Source: Streptomyces dengpaensis (GTDB lineage: Bacteria; Actinomycetota; Actinomycetes; Streptomycetales; Streptomycetaceae). From it: DNA of 64,000 nt. The stretch lies in the NCBI RefSeq assembly GCF_002946835.1, contig NZ_CP026652.1:1674001-1738000 (forward strand). Direction: 5' to 3'. The notes under the pieces were generated by a model. The model did no database searches and was not told the origin of the DNA. It saw only the letters and a program-made list of their open reading frames with translations. Both the position numbers and the translations under genes were made by a program. Below are positions 17,097 through 24,981 of this stretch, piece after piece (position 1 is the stretch's first letter; each line of letters opens with the position of its first letter).

Positions 17097-19228
17097 CCCT
17101 GGCCTTGGGCCCTCGCTTCGCGGCCCCGGCGGCCGACGCCTTCGTGTTCGACCCCGACCGGGCGGTCGAGGGCCGTCGCGACTTCGTGCCCCGCTACGGC
17201 GACGACGGCTGGTCGTTGCTTGCGCTGACCCAGAACCCCTCGCAGACGGATGACGTCATCCGCTGGCGATGGTTCCCCGAGGTCTTCAGGGAGCCGTTCC
17301 GTTACGCATCCTGGACTTTGATCAACTACCCAATGCCCGACAGGGACGTTGCCCTGCGCGGCGCCGCCATGCGCTCCAAGCTCAGCGTCGGCCGGATCAC
17401 GAGGACGGTCAGCGACTGGTCGATGTTCGCCCAGTGGCTCGACGAGCGCGGGATCAAGCAGCTCTCGCTGGTGACGGCCGGGGATTTGTCGGACTACAGC
17501 CACCATCTCGACAAGGTGCGAGGGCTGGCTCGCAACACGGCCACCAGTCATCTGATCGCGCTCTCCCGGCTGCACTACTACGGACGGTTGTATCTGCCCG
17601 GCACCGACCGGCTCGTCACGCCGCCGTGGGTCACGGAGGGCATGGACGACTACCTGCCGGCGGCCTCGCCGCTGGGCGAGAACGTCACCGAGCCGATCGC
17701 CCCGGCGACGATGGGGCCGTTGCTGGTCTGGGCCCTGCGGTTCGTCGAGGAGTACGCCGACGACATCCTGGCCGCCTTCGGGGAACACCGACGGCTGGTC
17801 GAGATCGCGGAAGGGCTGAAGGGCCCGTTCAAGAAGGGATCGGGTCGACGGCTGGTCACCTACCTCGAACAGCTGGAGGCTGCGGGCAGGCCCGTCCCGG
17901 CATTGGTCAGAGACACGAAGATCTCGACGCCCGGGGTGTTCCTGGCCGGCCTGACGGGGACTCCGGCCGTGAGGGTCCACCAGGTCATGAACTATCCGCG
18001 CTGGAAGGCATACAAGGTCCAAAATCCCGGCCGGTGTCTGCTGGATACCCCCGTCACCGCGAAGCTGGGCGGGAAGCCCTGGCACGGACCGTTCGACTTC
18101 CACGACGTCCCCGGGGTCCTGAAACACCTGGTCACCGCCTGTTTCATCGTCCTGGGCTATCTCACGGGGATGCGGACCGGGGAGATCCTGGCGCTGGAGA
18201 ACGGGTGCTGCCCGGATCCGCAGGGACCGCCGGAGGCGGCCCGGCGGCACCTCATCTATGCCCGGCAGTTCAAGGTCGCCCGCGACGACGACGGCAATCA
18301 TCAATCCGCCGGAGTCGTACGCGAAGCTCCCTGGGTGGCAGTCCCGCAGGTCGTCACAGCAGTGCGGGTGCTGGAACAACTCGGCAGGCACGGACTGCTG
18401 TTCGCGATCGAGGTCCACGAGCCGCTCCAACCCGAGCGCCGCAGCGGCAGGTCGCTGGCGATCGCCACGATGAGTAACCGCATCGAGTCGTTCATCGAGT
18501 GGGTCAACACCCATGCTCTTGACCGGGGCCGCCAGGCTGAGGCAATCCCGGGCGACCCGCATGGGCGGGTCGGCACGGGCCGCTTCCGTCGCACTCTGGC
18601 CTGGCACATCGCCCGCAGGCCGGGCGGACTGGTGGCGCTGGCGGTTCAGTACGGGCACATGCGCACGCTGATCAGCGAGGGCTACGGATCGCGCTCGCGC
18701 GGCGGCATCCACGACCTTCTCGACTTCGAAACCGCCCGCAACGTCGCCGAGCACCTCAGCGAGGTCCACGAGGCCATCCAGGACGGCGAGGGCATCTCGG
18801 GCCCCGCCGCGAGACGTCTGATCAACGCCGCCGCCCAGGAACACCACCGCTTCGGCGGTCTCATCACCTCCGTTCGTCAGGCCAGAGACCTGCTGGCGGA
18901 CCCGACCCTGAACGTCTTCGAGAACAAGGAGGCATTTCTGTTCTGCAACTACGACCGGGCCAAAGCGCTCTGCCATCCCGGCCGCAACGCGAAGAGCGAG
19001 GCCCCCAGCCTGGACCGCTGCAAGGTCAACTGCGCGAACATCGCCCGCACCGACGCCCACGCACATCAACTTCGGGAAGCGGCCGATGACTTGGGTCGTC
19101 AGGCCGTCTCTGGCCTGGTTCCCGAACCGCTGGCCGACCGGCTGCGGGAACGGGCCCAGGTCCTGAACGAGCTCGCCGACCAGCACGACCACGACCGCGT
19201 CCTGGCGGCAGCGGAGGCGGACTTGTGA
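17093..19228 (+). CDS. tyrosine recombinase, third of three (TnpB-like), 711 aa
   Basis: Starts at ATG 17093 in an ATGA overlap. Catalytic residues: R361 in LTGMRTGEIL, H505 and R508 in AWHIARRPGG, the YGHMR motif, and Y531 in SEGYGSRSR. A SAM-like domain lies at about residues 100-190. The 180-residue C-terminal extension after the tyrosine contains paired cysteines (FLFCNYDRAKALCH and CKVNCANIARTD) that suggest a zinc-binding module; the same tail is preserved in the relic at 8636-9256. The gene overlaps the TnpC-like gene by 4 bp. Confidence 0.85.
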   Translation: MTLALGPRFAAPAADAFVFDPDRAVEGRRDFVPRYGDDGWSLLALTQNPSQTDDVIRWRWFPEVFREPFRYASWTLINYPMPDRDVALRGAAMRSKLSVGRITRTVSDWSMFAQWLDERGIKQLSLVTAGDLSDYSHHLDKVRGLARNTATSHLIALSRLHYYGRLYLPGTDRLVTPPWVTEGMDDYLPAASPLGENVTEPIAPATMGPLLVWALRFVEEYADDILAAFGEHRRLVEIAEGLKGPFKKGSGRRLVTYLEQLEAAGRPVPALVRDTKISTPGVFLAGLTGTPAVRVHQVMNYPRWKAYKVQNPGRCLLDTPVTAKLGGKPWHGPFDFHDVPGVLKHLVTACFIVLGYLTGMRTGEILALENGCCPDPQGPPEAARRHLIYARQFKVARDDDGNHQSAGVVREAPWVAVPQVVTAVRVLEQLGRHGLLFAIEVHEPLQPERRSGRSLAIATMSNRIESFIEWVNTHALDRGRQAEAIPGDPHGRVGTGRFRRTLAWHIARRPGGLVALAVQYGHMRTLISEGYGSRSRGGIHDLLDFETARNVAEHLSEVHEAIQDGEGISGPAARRLINAAAQEHHRFGGLITSVRQARDLLADPTLNVFENKEAFLFCNYDRAKALCHPGRNAKSEAPSLDRCKVNCANIARTDAHAHQLREAADDLGRQAVSGLVPEPLADRLRERAQVLNELADQHDHDRVLAAAEADL

Positions 19229-19638
19229 GCTACGACAACGAGAGGAAGAACATCAGGGCCGCGATGGACCGCCTGCTGGCCGGCACCCCGCTGCGGTCCG
19301 ACGGAGCGCTGACCGTCCTCGCGCTGGCCGCCGAGGCGGACGTGAAACGGCACGTCCTCACGCACCGGCATACCGACCTCAAGGACGAGTTCTACGCGAA
19401 GGTCCGAGCTCAGGGACGGGTCCCCGACAGCGAACGCAAGCTGCGGGCCGAACTGAAGAAGACCAAGGAGCGACTCGCCAACCTGATCGAGGAGAACAAG
19501 CGACAGCAGGCCGAGATCGAGACATTCGCCCGCGTCGTGAACGTCCTCACCGTTGAAAACCACCAGCTCCGCGGCCAGTCGGGACCCAAACGAGCCCCGG
19601 TGGTGGCCTTGCGCCCGGCCCCCGACACCGACTCGTAG
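19225..19638 (+). CDS. TnpC-like (DUF6262-type) transposon protein, 137 aa
   Basis: GTG 19225 overlaps the third recombinase stop. The N-terminal helical domain (LTVLALAAEADVKRHVLTHR) resembles a small DNA-binding fold, followed by a coiled coil from about residue 65 (LRAELKKTKERLANLIEENK) that continues to about 115. It is homologous to the copies at 9253 and 12790. In Tn554, TnpC is the small third protein and is not a recombinase; a similar accessory role is inferred. The operon ends here, followed by a strong hairpin. Confidence 0.8.
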   Translation: MSYDNERKNIRAAMDRLLAGTPLRSDGALTVLALAAEADVKRHVLTHRHTDLKDEFYAKVRAQGRVPDSERKLRAELKKTKERLANLIEENKRQQAEIETFARVVNVLTVENHQLRGQSGPKRAPVVALRPAPDTDS

Positions 19639-19650
19639 TCGCACCGCCTC

Positions 19651-19685
19651 GTCTCGTCCTGACCGCTCCGCGGTCAGGACGAGAC
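19651..19685. terminator. 15-bp perfect hairpin between converging genes
   Basis: GTCTCGTCCTGACCG (19651-19665) and its exact reverse complement (19671-19685) with a 5-nt loop. It lies 13 bp after the TnpC-like stop and 23 bp before the end of the converging GNAT gene, so it is probably a bidirectional terminator. No T-run is visible, as is usual in Streptomyces. Confidence 0.8.
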
Positions 19686-19708
19686 CACAGGGACTGTCGA
19701 GCACGAGT

Positions 19709-20248
19709 TCAATCAGAGGACATGACGGCAGACCGCATGCCCAGCCACTGCTCGGCGTCCCAGGCATGGAACCGCTCTACCTCGGTGAACCCCAGCTTCG
19801 CCGCGAGGCGCATCGAGCCGACGTTGGCGGTCTGGGTGGTGAGCACCGCCGGCTCGCCGGGAAGGACGCTGTCGAGCCAGTCGAGTGCGGCCTCACACGC
19901 CTCTGCGGCGTATCCGAATCCCCATGCCCGCGGCAGGAACAGGTAGCCGAGATCGGCTTTCCCTACGGCAGCCGGGCGACGATGCTCCGTTGCCCTCCTG
20001 AGCAGGACCTGGCCGATCATCGCCCCATCAAGATCAACAACGAAACTTCCCGGCCGCCGCCCGGGCACCTCGGGCATCTCGCGCTCAAGCTCGTCACGCG
20101 GGCGGGGGCCGCCGAGATAGGTGTGCACCTCCGGCGAGGCGTGCATTTCGATGAACGCCGCACGGTCCCGGGCCTCGGGCTCACGGAGTACGAGCCTCTC
20201 GGTCCTGATCGGTGCAGGGGGCCAGGCGATGGGTCCGAGCTCGGTCAT
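19709..20248 (-). CDS. GNAT N-acetyltransferase (RimJ/RimL type), 179 aa
   Basis: Acetyl-CoA-dependent N-acetyltransferase. The N-terminus TERLVLREPEARDRAAFIEM is typical of the RimJ/RimL subgroup, followed by the substrate region and the core (GKADLGYLFLPRAWGFGYAA) with the acetyl-CoA loop, then TQTANVGSMRLAAKLGFTEV. ATG 20248 is chosen because the longer open frame to 20500 has low-complexity sequence and the domain starts at MTELGPIAWPP. It is convergent with the recombinase operon and is the only cargo gene of the element. The substrate is unknown; resistance-type acetylation or protein acetylation are both possible. Confidence 0.85.
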   Translation of the reverse strand: MTELGPIAWPPAPIRTERLVLREPEARDRAAFIEMHASPEVHTYLGGPRPRDELEREMPEVPGRRPGSFVVDLDGAMIGQVLLRRATEHRRPAAVGKADLGYLFLPRAWGFGYAAEACEAALDWLDSVLPGEPAVLTTQTANVGSMRLAAKLGFTEVERFHAWDAEQWLGMRSAVMSSD

Positions 20249-20510
20249 GTCGGCCAGCCAATCAGCACGCTCGGCAGCGATCAAGACTTGCAGACCGATC
20301 AAGCCACCGGCCCGGGCCCCATCCTCGCCAATGGGGCTGGCCCTACAACCACGCCTGCCGGGGGACGAGATGCCTCCCGTTCTCGTGAGCATCGACTTCG
20401 GCAGCGGCGGGCCGCATCCCGAAGTGCCGATCTGCTTTCGGGATTCATGAATAGAGCCACCTTGTCCGCTATTACGCGGAGTCACCTCAACGACCAACAT
20501 CAGGAGTCAA

Positions 20511-20903
20511 ATGAGAGATCGCTACAACACAGCCAGACTTGACAGGGAACTCGGGTGCCCTTTCCACGGAAACGCCCAGTGGCGCCACATCCGCGACAAC
20601 TCCCCTGAGGAGTGGGAGGACGTGGTGGAGTTCGACGCCGCCATCCGTAGGGGAAATGCCCGAGCCAACGCCACTGGCAACAGGCTACTGGGAGAGGCGT
20701 TTCTCCACCGCTCGCGCGTCCCACTCAGCGAAGCCCCGATCGATCACATCACCGCCGCCGAATGGGCGGCGATGCAGCAGGAACTCACCGACGTCCAACC
20801 GGATCTGGAGGAGCTGGAACAGGGCGTTATCGACGGCTGTTCCCCGTGGGCCTGCCGCGGTGAAGTCGCGCCGGTGCAGGACGACTTCGGGTTGGCTTCT
20901 TGA
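20511..20903 (+). CDS. C-terminal half of the PP-loop protein with a transposon-derived start, 130 aa
   Basis: From residue 15 (20553) this is the C-terminal half of the PAPS reductase-like gene split by the Tn554-like element: GCPFHGNAQWRHIRD, then EWEDVVEFDAAIRRGNAR, FLHRSRVPLSEAPID and DGCSPWACRG. The first 14 residues (MRDRYNTARLDREL) come from the right transposon end, which provides ATG 20511 and an AGGAG Shine-Dalgarno sequence at 20501-20505. The cysteines C16 and the CSPWAC pair belong to this half. The stop overlaps the methyltransferase start (TTGA), so translation of this fragment may keep the downstream gene coupled. Confidence 0.8.
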   Translation: MRDRYNTARLDRELGCPFHGNAQWRHIRDNSPEEWEDVVEFDAAIRRGNARANATGNRLLGEAFLHRSRVPLSEAPIDHITAAEWAAMQQELTDVQPDLEELEQGVIDGCSPWACRGEVAPVQDDFGLAS

Positions 20904-22171
20904 CCGTCCTGGACCTGTTTTCGGGACCGGGCGGATGGAGCCATGCACTTAACGTCCTTGGTGTGCGGGACGTGGGCCTGGAATGGGACGAATGGGCCTG
21001 CAAGACCCGTGCGGCAGCAGGACAGTTGACCATTCGCACGGACGTGGCCCTGTATCCGGTCTGGCCGTTCCTCGGAAAGACCGTCGGGCTCATAGCGAGC
21101 CCGCCCTGTCAGGCATGGTCGATGGCCGGCAAGCGCCTCGGTCTGGTGGACCAGCCGCTGGTTCACCAGGCGGTCGCAGACCTCGCCGCCGGGCGGGACA
21201 CCCGCGCAAAGCTGCTCGCCGCCTGCCGGGACGAGCGCAGTCTGCTGGCCGCCGAGCCCATGCGCTACCTCCATGCCCTGAACACGGTGGGCGAGCCGGA
21301 GTGGGTCGCCATGGAGGAGGTTCCCGATGTTCTGCCGCTGTGGCGGCAGTACGCGGCCATCCTCCGGCACTGGGGATATTCCGTGTGGACTGGCATTCTC
21401 AACGCCGCCGACTACGGGGTACCGCAGACGAGGAGGCGCGCGATCCTGCTCGCCTCTCGGGTCCGTACGGCCGAACCGCCCTCGCCCACCCATGCCCAGG
21501 TCGCCGAGCCCGAGACGCTGTTCGGGCCAGGCCGCTCCCGCTGGGTCAGCATGGAGGGGGCCCTCGGCTGGGGCGCCACCGACCGGCCCGTTCCTACCGT
21601 GTGCGCCGGCGGCGGACCAGGAGGCGGCCCCGAGCCATTCCCCTCTGGCTCACGCAAGGCTCTCTCCGCCGCCCGCGACCGGGGCACCTGGACACCCCGG
21701 GCCAACGGGATCGTCCGGCAGTCCCTCCGAGAAGGAGCAAGCTGGGCCGCCCGGCACGGCCCGCGAGGCAGCAGGCCCGCCGACGCCCCCGCTCCGACCT
21801 ACACCGCGGATGCGCACCGCTGGTCCTGGTCCCTGCGCAGCAACAACCAGGCCAACGCCACCGTCAGGTCGATCGAGGAGCCGGCCGGGACGCTGTTCTT
21901 CGGGCACCGCGCCAACGAGTGCACCTGGATCGCCGAACCCGTTGCCACGCAGCCGGAGGGCGAGCCCCAGGCCGCGCCAGAGCCGATCCGGATCACCGTC
22001 CGCGAGGCCGGCATCCTCCAGACCTTCCCCGCCGACTACCCCTGGCAGGGCAACAAGGGCCAGCAGTTCTCCCAGATCGGCAACGCTGTGCCCCCACTGC
22101 TCGCCGGACACCTCCTTGCCCCGCACCTCCGCTTGCCCCTCAATCCCGACGACTTCGCCCTGGCTGCCTGA
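20900..22171 (+). CDS. C5-cytosine DNA methyltransferase, 423 aa
   Basis: Transfers a methyl group from SAM to carbon 5 of cytosine. Motif I is DLFSGPGG (residues 5-12), motif IV SPPCQAWS with catalytic C70, motif VI EEVPD (139-143, where ENV is usual), motif VIII QTRRRAIL near 173, then a target recognition region, motif IX RSIEEPAGTL and motif X QIGNAVPP near 395. TTG 20900 overlaps the stop of the PP-loop fragment. No restriction endonuclease gene is adjacent, so it looks like a solitary plasmid- or phage-type methylase. It ends in a TGATG overlap with the next gene. Confidence 0.92.
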   Translation: MTVLDLFSGPGGWSHALNVLGVRDVGLEWDEWACKTRAAAGQLTIRTDVALYPVWPFLGKTVGLIASPPCQAWSMAGKRLGLVDQPLVHQAVADLAAGRDTRAKLLAACRDERSLLAAEPMRYLHALNTVGEPEWVAMEEVPDVLPLWRQYAAILRHWGYSVWTGILNAADYGVPQTRRRAILLASRVRTAEPPSPTHAQVAEPETLFGPGRSRWVSMEGALGWGATDRPVPTVCAGGGPGGGPEPFPSGSRKALSAARDRGTWTPRANGIVRQSLREGASWAARHGPRGSRPADAPAPTYTADAHRWSWSLRSNNQANATVRSIEEPAGTLFFGHRANECTWIAEPVATQPEGEPQAAPEPIRITVREAGILQTFPADYPWQGNKGQQFSQIGNAVPPLLAGHLLAPHLRLPLNPDDFALAA

Positions 22172-23298
22172 TGCCCCGCACCTCCGCCCCGGACGAGGAG
22201 AACGACCTCGACGATCTGCCTCCGCCGCAGCCCGTGTACTACGCCGAGCAGGCACTCCTCGGCGCCCTCCTCCTCGAACCCCACCGCCTCGCCGACATCG
22301 TCGCGGTCGATCCAGGCTCGTTCTCTCACCACGCGCACGGCGCCCTGTTCGCCGCGATCCGCGACCTGCCGGCCCCCGATCCGCTCCAGCACGCGCAGGA
22401 CACGACCTGGCTGACCGCGGTGCTCGCCGCCGCCCGCAAGCACGCCCGTGGGCTGACCGCCTCATACCTGCACACGCTGATCCAAGTCTGCCCGTGGCCC
22501 CGACACGCCTCCGCGTACGCCCGGATGATCGAAACCGACCACGCCCGCCGCGCACTGCGCGCCCACGCCCAGCGCCTCGCGCAAACTGCGACGGACGCCA
22601 CGCTCCCACAGCCCATCGACGCGGCCCTCGCCGCAGCCGACGCTCTCGCCGCCTGCGTTGACGATCTCGCCGGCCGGTTCCCCCCGCACCCCGGCCCGCT
22701 GCCCCGCACGCCCGCCCCATCACCGACGAACGCACCCGTCACCAACGACGATGAAGCGATCGACGAGGAGCGGCTGCTGCTCGCGACAGCGACTGCCCAC
22801 CCCGCCGAAGCAGAGCAGATGCGGTGGCTGACCGTCCATGACTTCATCCACCCCCTCCACGCCGGCCTCTGGCAGTGCCTGACCGACCTGACTCGGCACG
22901 GCGCTCCCGTCGATCCGGTCACCGTCCTGTGGGAGGCCCAACAGCGCGGTCTGCTCACCACCGGAGTCGAGTCGGCAGACCTGCTCGGCCTCCTCGCTGC
23001 AACGGCCGGTTCCCCGCAGTACTGGGGCGAGCGCATCCTCCAACGCGCTCTCCTCGCAACCGCGCAGGAAGTGGGCACGCGCATTGAGGCGTTCACCGAC
23101 GATCCGGCGACGACCCCGTACCAGCTCGTCGTCGGCAGCCGCCGCGCACTGGCAGACCTCCACACGCTGCGCATCCGCTGGAACCGCGCCAACACGCCGG
23201 CACCAACGACCAGGCCCGCACCCTCCAGAGCCCCGGCGCCACCGCGGGCGGGCCCGCCGCAGACAAGGGCCTCGTCTGCATCGCGTATCTCCCGCTGA
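22171..23298 (+). CDS. protein with two DnaB-N-like domains and no helicase motor, 375 aa
   Basis: ATG 22171 follows the methylase stop in a TGATG arrangement. Residues 20-125 (PVYYAEQALLGALLLEPHRL, then SFSHHAHGALFAAIRDL) match the N-terminal domain of replicative helicase DnaB, which contacts primase. Residues 190-300 (EERLLLATATAHPAEAEQMR, then FIHPLHAGLWQCLTDL) are a second copy. There is no Walker A motif, so it cannot be a helicase. The C-terminal 50 residues are Pro/Ala/Arg-rich. A replication adaptor or inhibitor role on a plasmid-like element is plausible; that is inference. Confidence 0.75.
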   Translation: MPRTSAPDEENDLDDLPPPQPVYYAEQALLGALLLEPHRLADIVAVDPGSFSHHAHGALFAAIRDLPAPDPLQHAQDTTWLTAVLAAARKHARGLTASYLHTLIQVCPWPRHASAYARMIETDHARRALRAHAQRLAQTATDATLPQPIDAALAAADALAACVDDLAGRFPPHPGPLPRTPAPSPTNAPVTNDDEAIDEERLLLATATAHPAEAEQMRWLTVHDFIHPLHAGLWQCLTDLTRHGAPVDPVTVLWEAQQRGLLTTGVESADLLGLLAATAGSPQYWGERILQRALLATAQEVGTRIEAFTDDPATTPYQLVVGSRRALADLHTLRIRWNRANTPAPTTRPAPSRAPAPPRAGPPQTRASSASRISR

Positions 23299-23309
23299 CC
23301 CCCCGACCG

Positions 23310-23341
23310 CCTGTGGCCGGTCCCTCCGGACCGGCCACAGG
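23310..23341. terminator. 14-bp perfect hairpin
   Basis: CCTGTGGCCGGTCC (23310-23323) pairs with its exact reverse complement at 23328-23341 across a 4-nt loop, 12 bp after the DnaB-N-type gene. A probable intrinsic terminator, although the next gene starts only 18 bp later. Confidence 0.75.
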
Positions 23342-23358
23342 CCGAATCGAGCACCTCC

Positions 23359-24717
23359 TTGACGCCCCGCCCCATCGACGCCCACGTGCGCCTCGACATC
23401 CACCCCGCCCATACCAGTGCCGTCACCGCCACCCTTACCGGCACCCGCCACCGCACCGCCCACGCTCTTCTGACCGCCCGCGGATTCGAGACCGTCGACG
23501 AGCACACGCTGGCCCTCGCCCGTATCGACCACGAGGAGCCCTACTGGGCGAACAAGGCCGCCCAGGCATTGACCGCCGAGGGCATCACCACAGACATCAC
23601 GTCCAGCCTGCGCGAAGCCATCGACGAGGACTGGACTTGGGCCAACTACCCCATGCCCTGGTGCACCCGGGAGGAGATCCGGGAGGTCTCCAACGAAGCC
23701 CAGACCATCTATGACGACATCCGCCACGGCCGCCTCGTCATCCACGCCCACGCCGACGACGGCTGGACCACCGTTGCGGTCGGCACCTACCGAGACGGCA
23801 AGAGCGTCTACCTCCACGGCGAGAACCACCTGCGGCAGATCGCCGACACCTTCGACTCACCCGCCGCAGCCATCGCCGCTTTCGAACGCCTCCACGGCGA
23901 CACCATGCGCCCTGGTCCCGCGCCCATGACCGACACCGAACGCCAGACCGCCGAAGCCCGTACGTCGCTCGACGCACCGGCCGCACAACCGGTCCAGCGA
24001 ACGGAAACGGTGCCCGCTTACGCCGCCGACCCCGGCGACCACGACGCGGCGCTGGATGACTTTCTCACCAAGCACGGCGACTGGCAGAAGTGGCGGACTT
24101 GGACCGACGAGACCACCCATGCCATCCACGAGTCACAGACGCTGCGCATCGAACGCGTCCACGAAGCCGATCCCCGCGAGACCGCCTGGACCATCGCCGC
24201 CTACGAAACCCCGGTCTCCGACAGGATGTGGCACCTCACCATGACCGGCGCCACACCAGCCCCCGTCTTGCTCACCCTGCTGAACATACTCGCCGAGGGA
24301 GACGCGTGGGAGACCGCGGTCGGAAGCCCCGCCACGGAAAAGACCGTCACCGAGGCCACCCGCCCTCTCATCGACGCGGGCTGGAAGCACACCGTCGACA
24401 GACGCTGGATCCGCTGGGAGACCTCCCAAGGCGACGCAGGAGTCCAGTTCGACGCCTTCGCCGCCCAAAGCCCGCACACCACTCTTGCCACCTGGACCCT
24501 GTGGGCCGGGGCCAGCATCGACCGGCCCACCTGGGCGATCCACGCTTCTCCATACACACCAGCGCCGATGATCGCCCATCTGACCGGAGAACTCGCGCAC
24601 GGCACCGGCACCCGCCAGCCCGGCCCCCGCACAACGCAGCAGCTCCCGCAGCTCACCACCACGCCACCGGCCGTCGCACCGACCATCTCCAGCCCGCAGC
24701 CCGCCCGACGCCGCTGA
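23359..24717 (+). CDS. large DUF317-type protein, 452 aa
   Basis: TTG 23359 starts a longer relative of the DUF317 proteins at the left of the window. Residues 1-185 are a distinct N-terminal part (RHRTAHALLTARGFETVDEH, then ENHLRQIADTFDSPAAAIAA). The C-terminal half (about 220-430) is DUF317-like, with TPAPVLLTLLNILAEGDAWE and TPAPMIAHLTGELAHG in the position of the TPVEIIAGFTDAL hallmark. The first signature (PRHLAGGGD) is absent. The tail is Pro/Gln-rich. It shows that the conjugation-type module continues on both sides of the transposon scars. Function unknown. Confidence 0.7.
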   Translation: MTPRPIDAHVRLDIHPAHTSAVTATLTGTRHRTAHALLTARGFETVDEHTLALARIDHEEPYWANKAAQALTAEGITTDITSSLREAIDEDWTWANYPMPWCTREEIREVSNEAQTIYDDIRHGRLVIHAHADDGWTTVAVGTYRDGKSVYLHGENHLRQIADTFDSPAAAIAAFERLHGDTMRPGPAPMTDTERQTAEARTSLDAPAAQPVQRTETVPAYAADPGDHDAALDDFLTKHGDWQKWRTWTDETTHAIHESQTLRIERVHEADPRETAWTIAAYETPVSDRMWHLTMTGATPAPVLLTLLNILAEGDAWETAVGSPATEKTVTEATRPLIDAGWKHTVDRRWIRWETSQGDAGVQFDAFAAQSPHTTLATWTLWAGASIDRPTWAIHASPYTPAPMIAHLTGELAHGTGTRQPGPRTTQQLPQLTTTPPAVAPTISSPQPARRR

Positions 24718-24981
24718 CCGGCATACTCACACCCCGACAGCAAGCAGCCCGCGAACATAGGTACAGCCCCGCGGACGGGGGATACCACGGGGCTGCACCC
24801 GCACCGTACCGCGTGCATGCGTCCCCACAGAGGCTTCCCCCGCGCAAGAAGCCGACGCGGCGCCCTGCCCCTCGCAGCCCGAGACCACCGGACGCTCGTG
24901 CATTCACTCCAAGACGCACTCTCGCCAGAGCGCAGCCCATAGAGTCCCGTGCAGGGACCGGCGTACGGCAGGGGAGCGCAA
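24718..24981. other. 264-bp gap with one weak hairpin
   Basis: No gene is seen. CAGCCCC (24764-24770) and GGGGCTG (24789-24795) can pair across an 18-nt loop that itself contains a CCCCGC/GGGGG pair, a possible terminator for the gene at 23359. The rest looks unstructured. Confidence 0.5.

Larger units (their letters stand above)
13785..20552 (+). mobile_element. Tn554-like transposon inserted in the PP-loop gene
   Basis: A unit of about 6.8 kb that interrupts one gene cleanly: removing it rejoins KSSC to GCPFHG, the usual SSCxGCPFHG sequence of the family. It carries three tyrosine recombinase-type genes and a TnpC-like gene in one overlapping operon, plus a GNAT gene. The ends are imperfect inverted repeats: left GTTCCCTATTGAATCT (13790-13805), and right, read on the minus strand from 20550 to 20535, GTTCCCTGTCAAGTCT; 12 of 16 positions match. 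No obvious target duplication is seen, as expected for Tn554-type insertion. The exact junction bases cannot be fixed without an empty-site sequence. Confidence 0.8.

Noticed and set aside
16889..19192. Long minus-strand open frame (767 aa) opposite the third recombinase.
   Set aside because: It is a shadow frame of GC-rich coding sequence, rich in Arg/Gly/Pro, without family motifs; the plus strand carries a clear recombinase.
24764..24795. A CCCCGC-GGAC-GGGGGAT stretch that resembles one repeat of a Streptomyces type I-E CRISPR array.
   Set aside because: It occurs once, no second repeat or spacer spacing follows, and no cas gene is in the window. It is better read as a hairpin.
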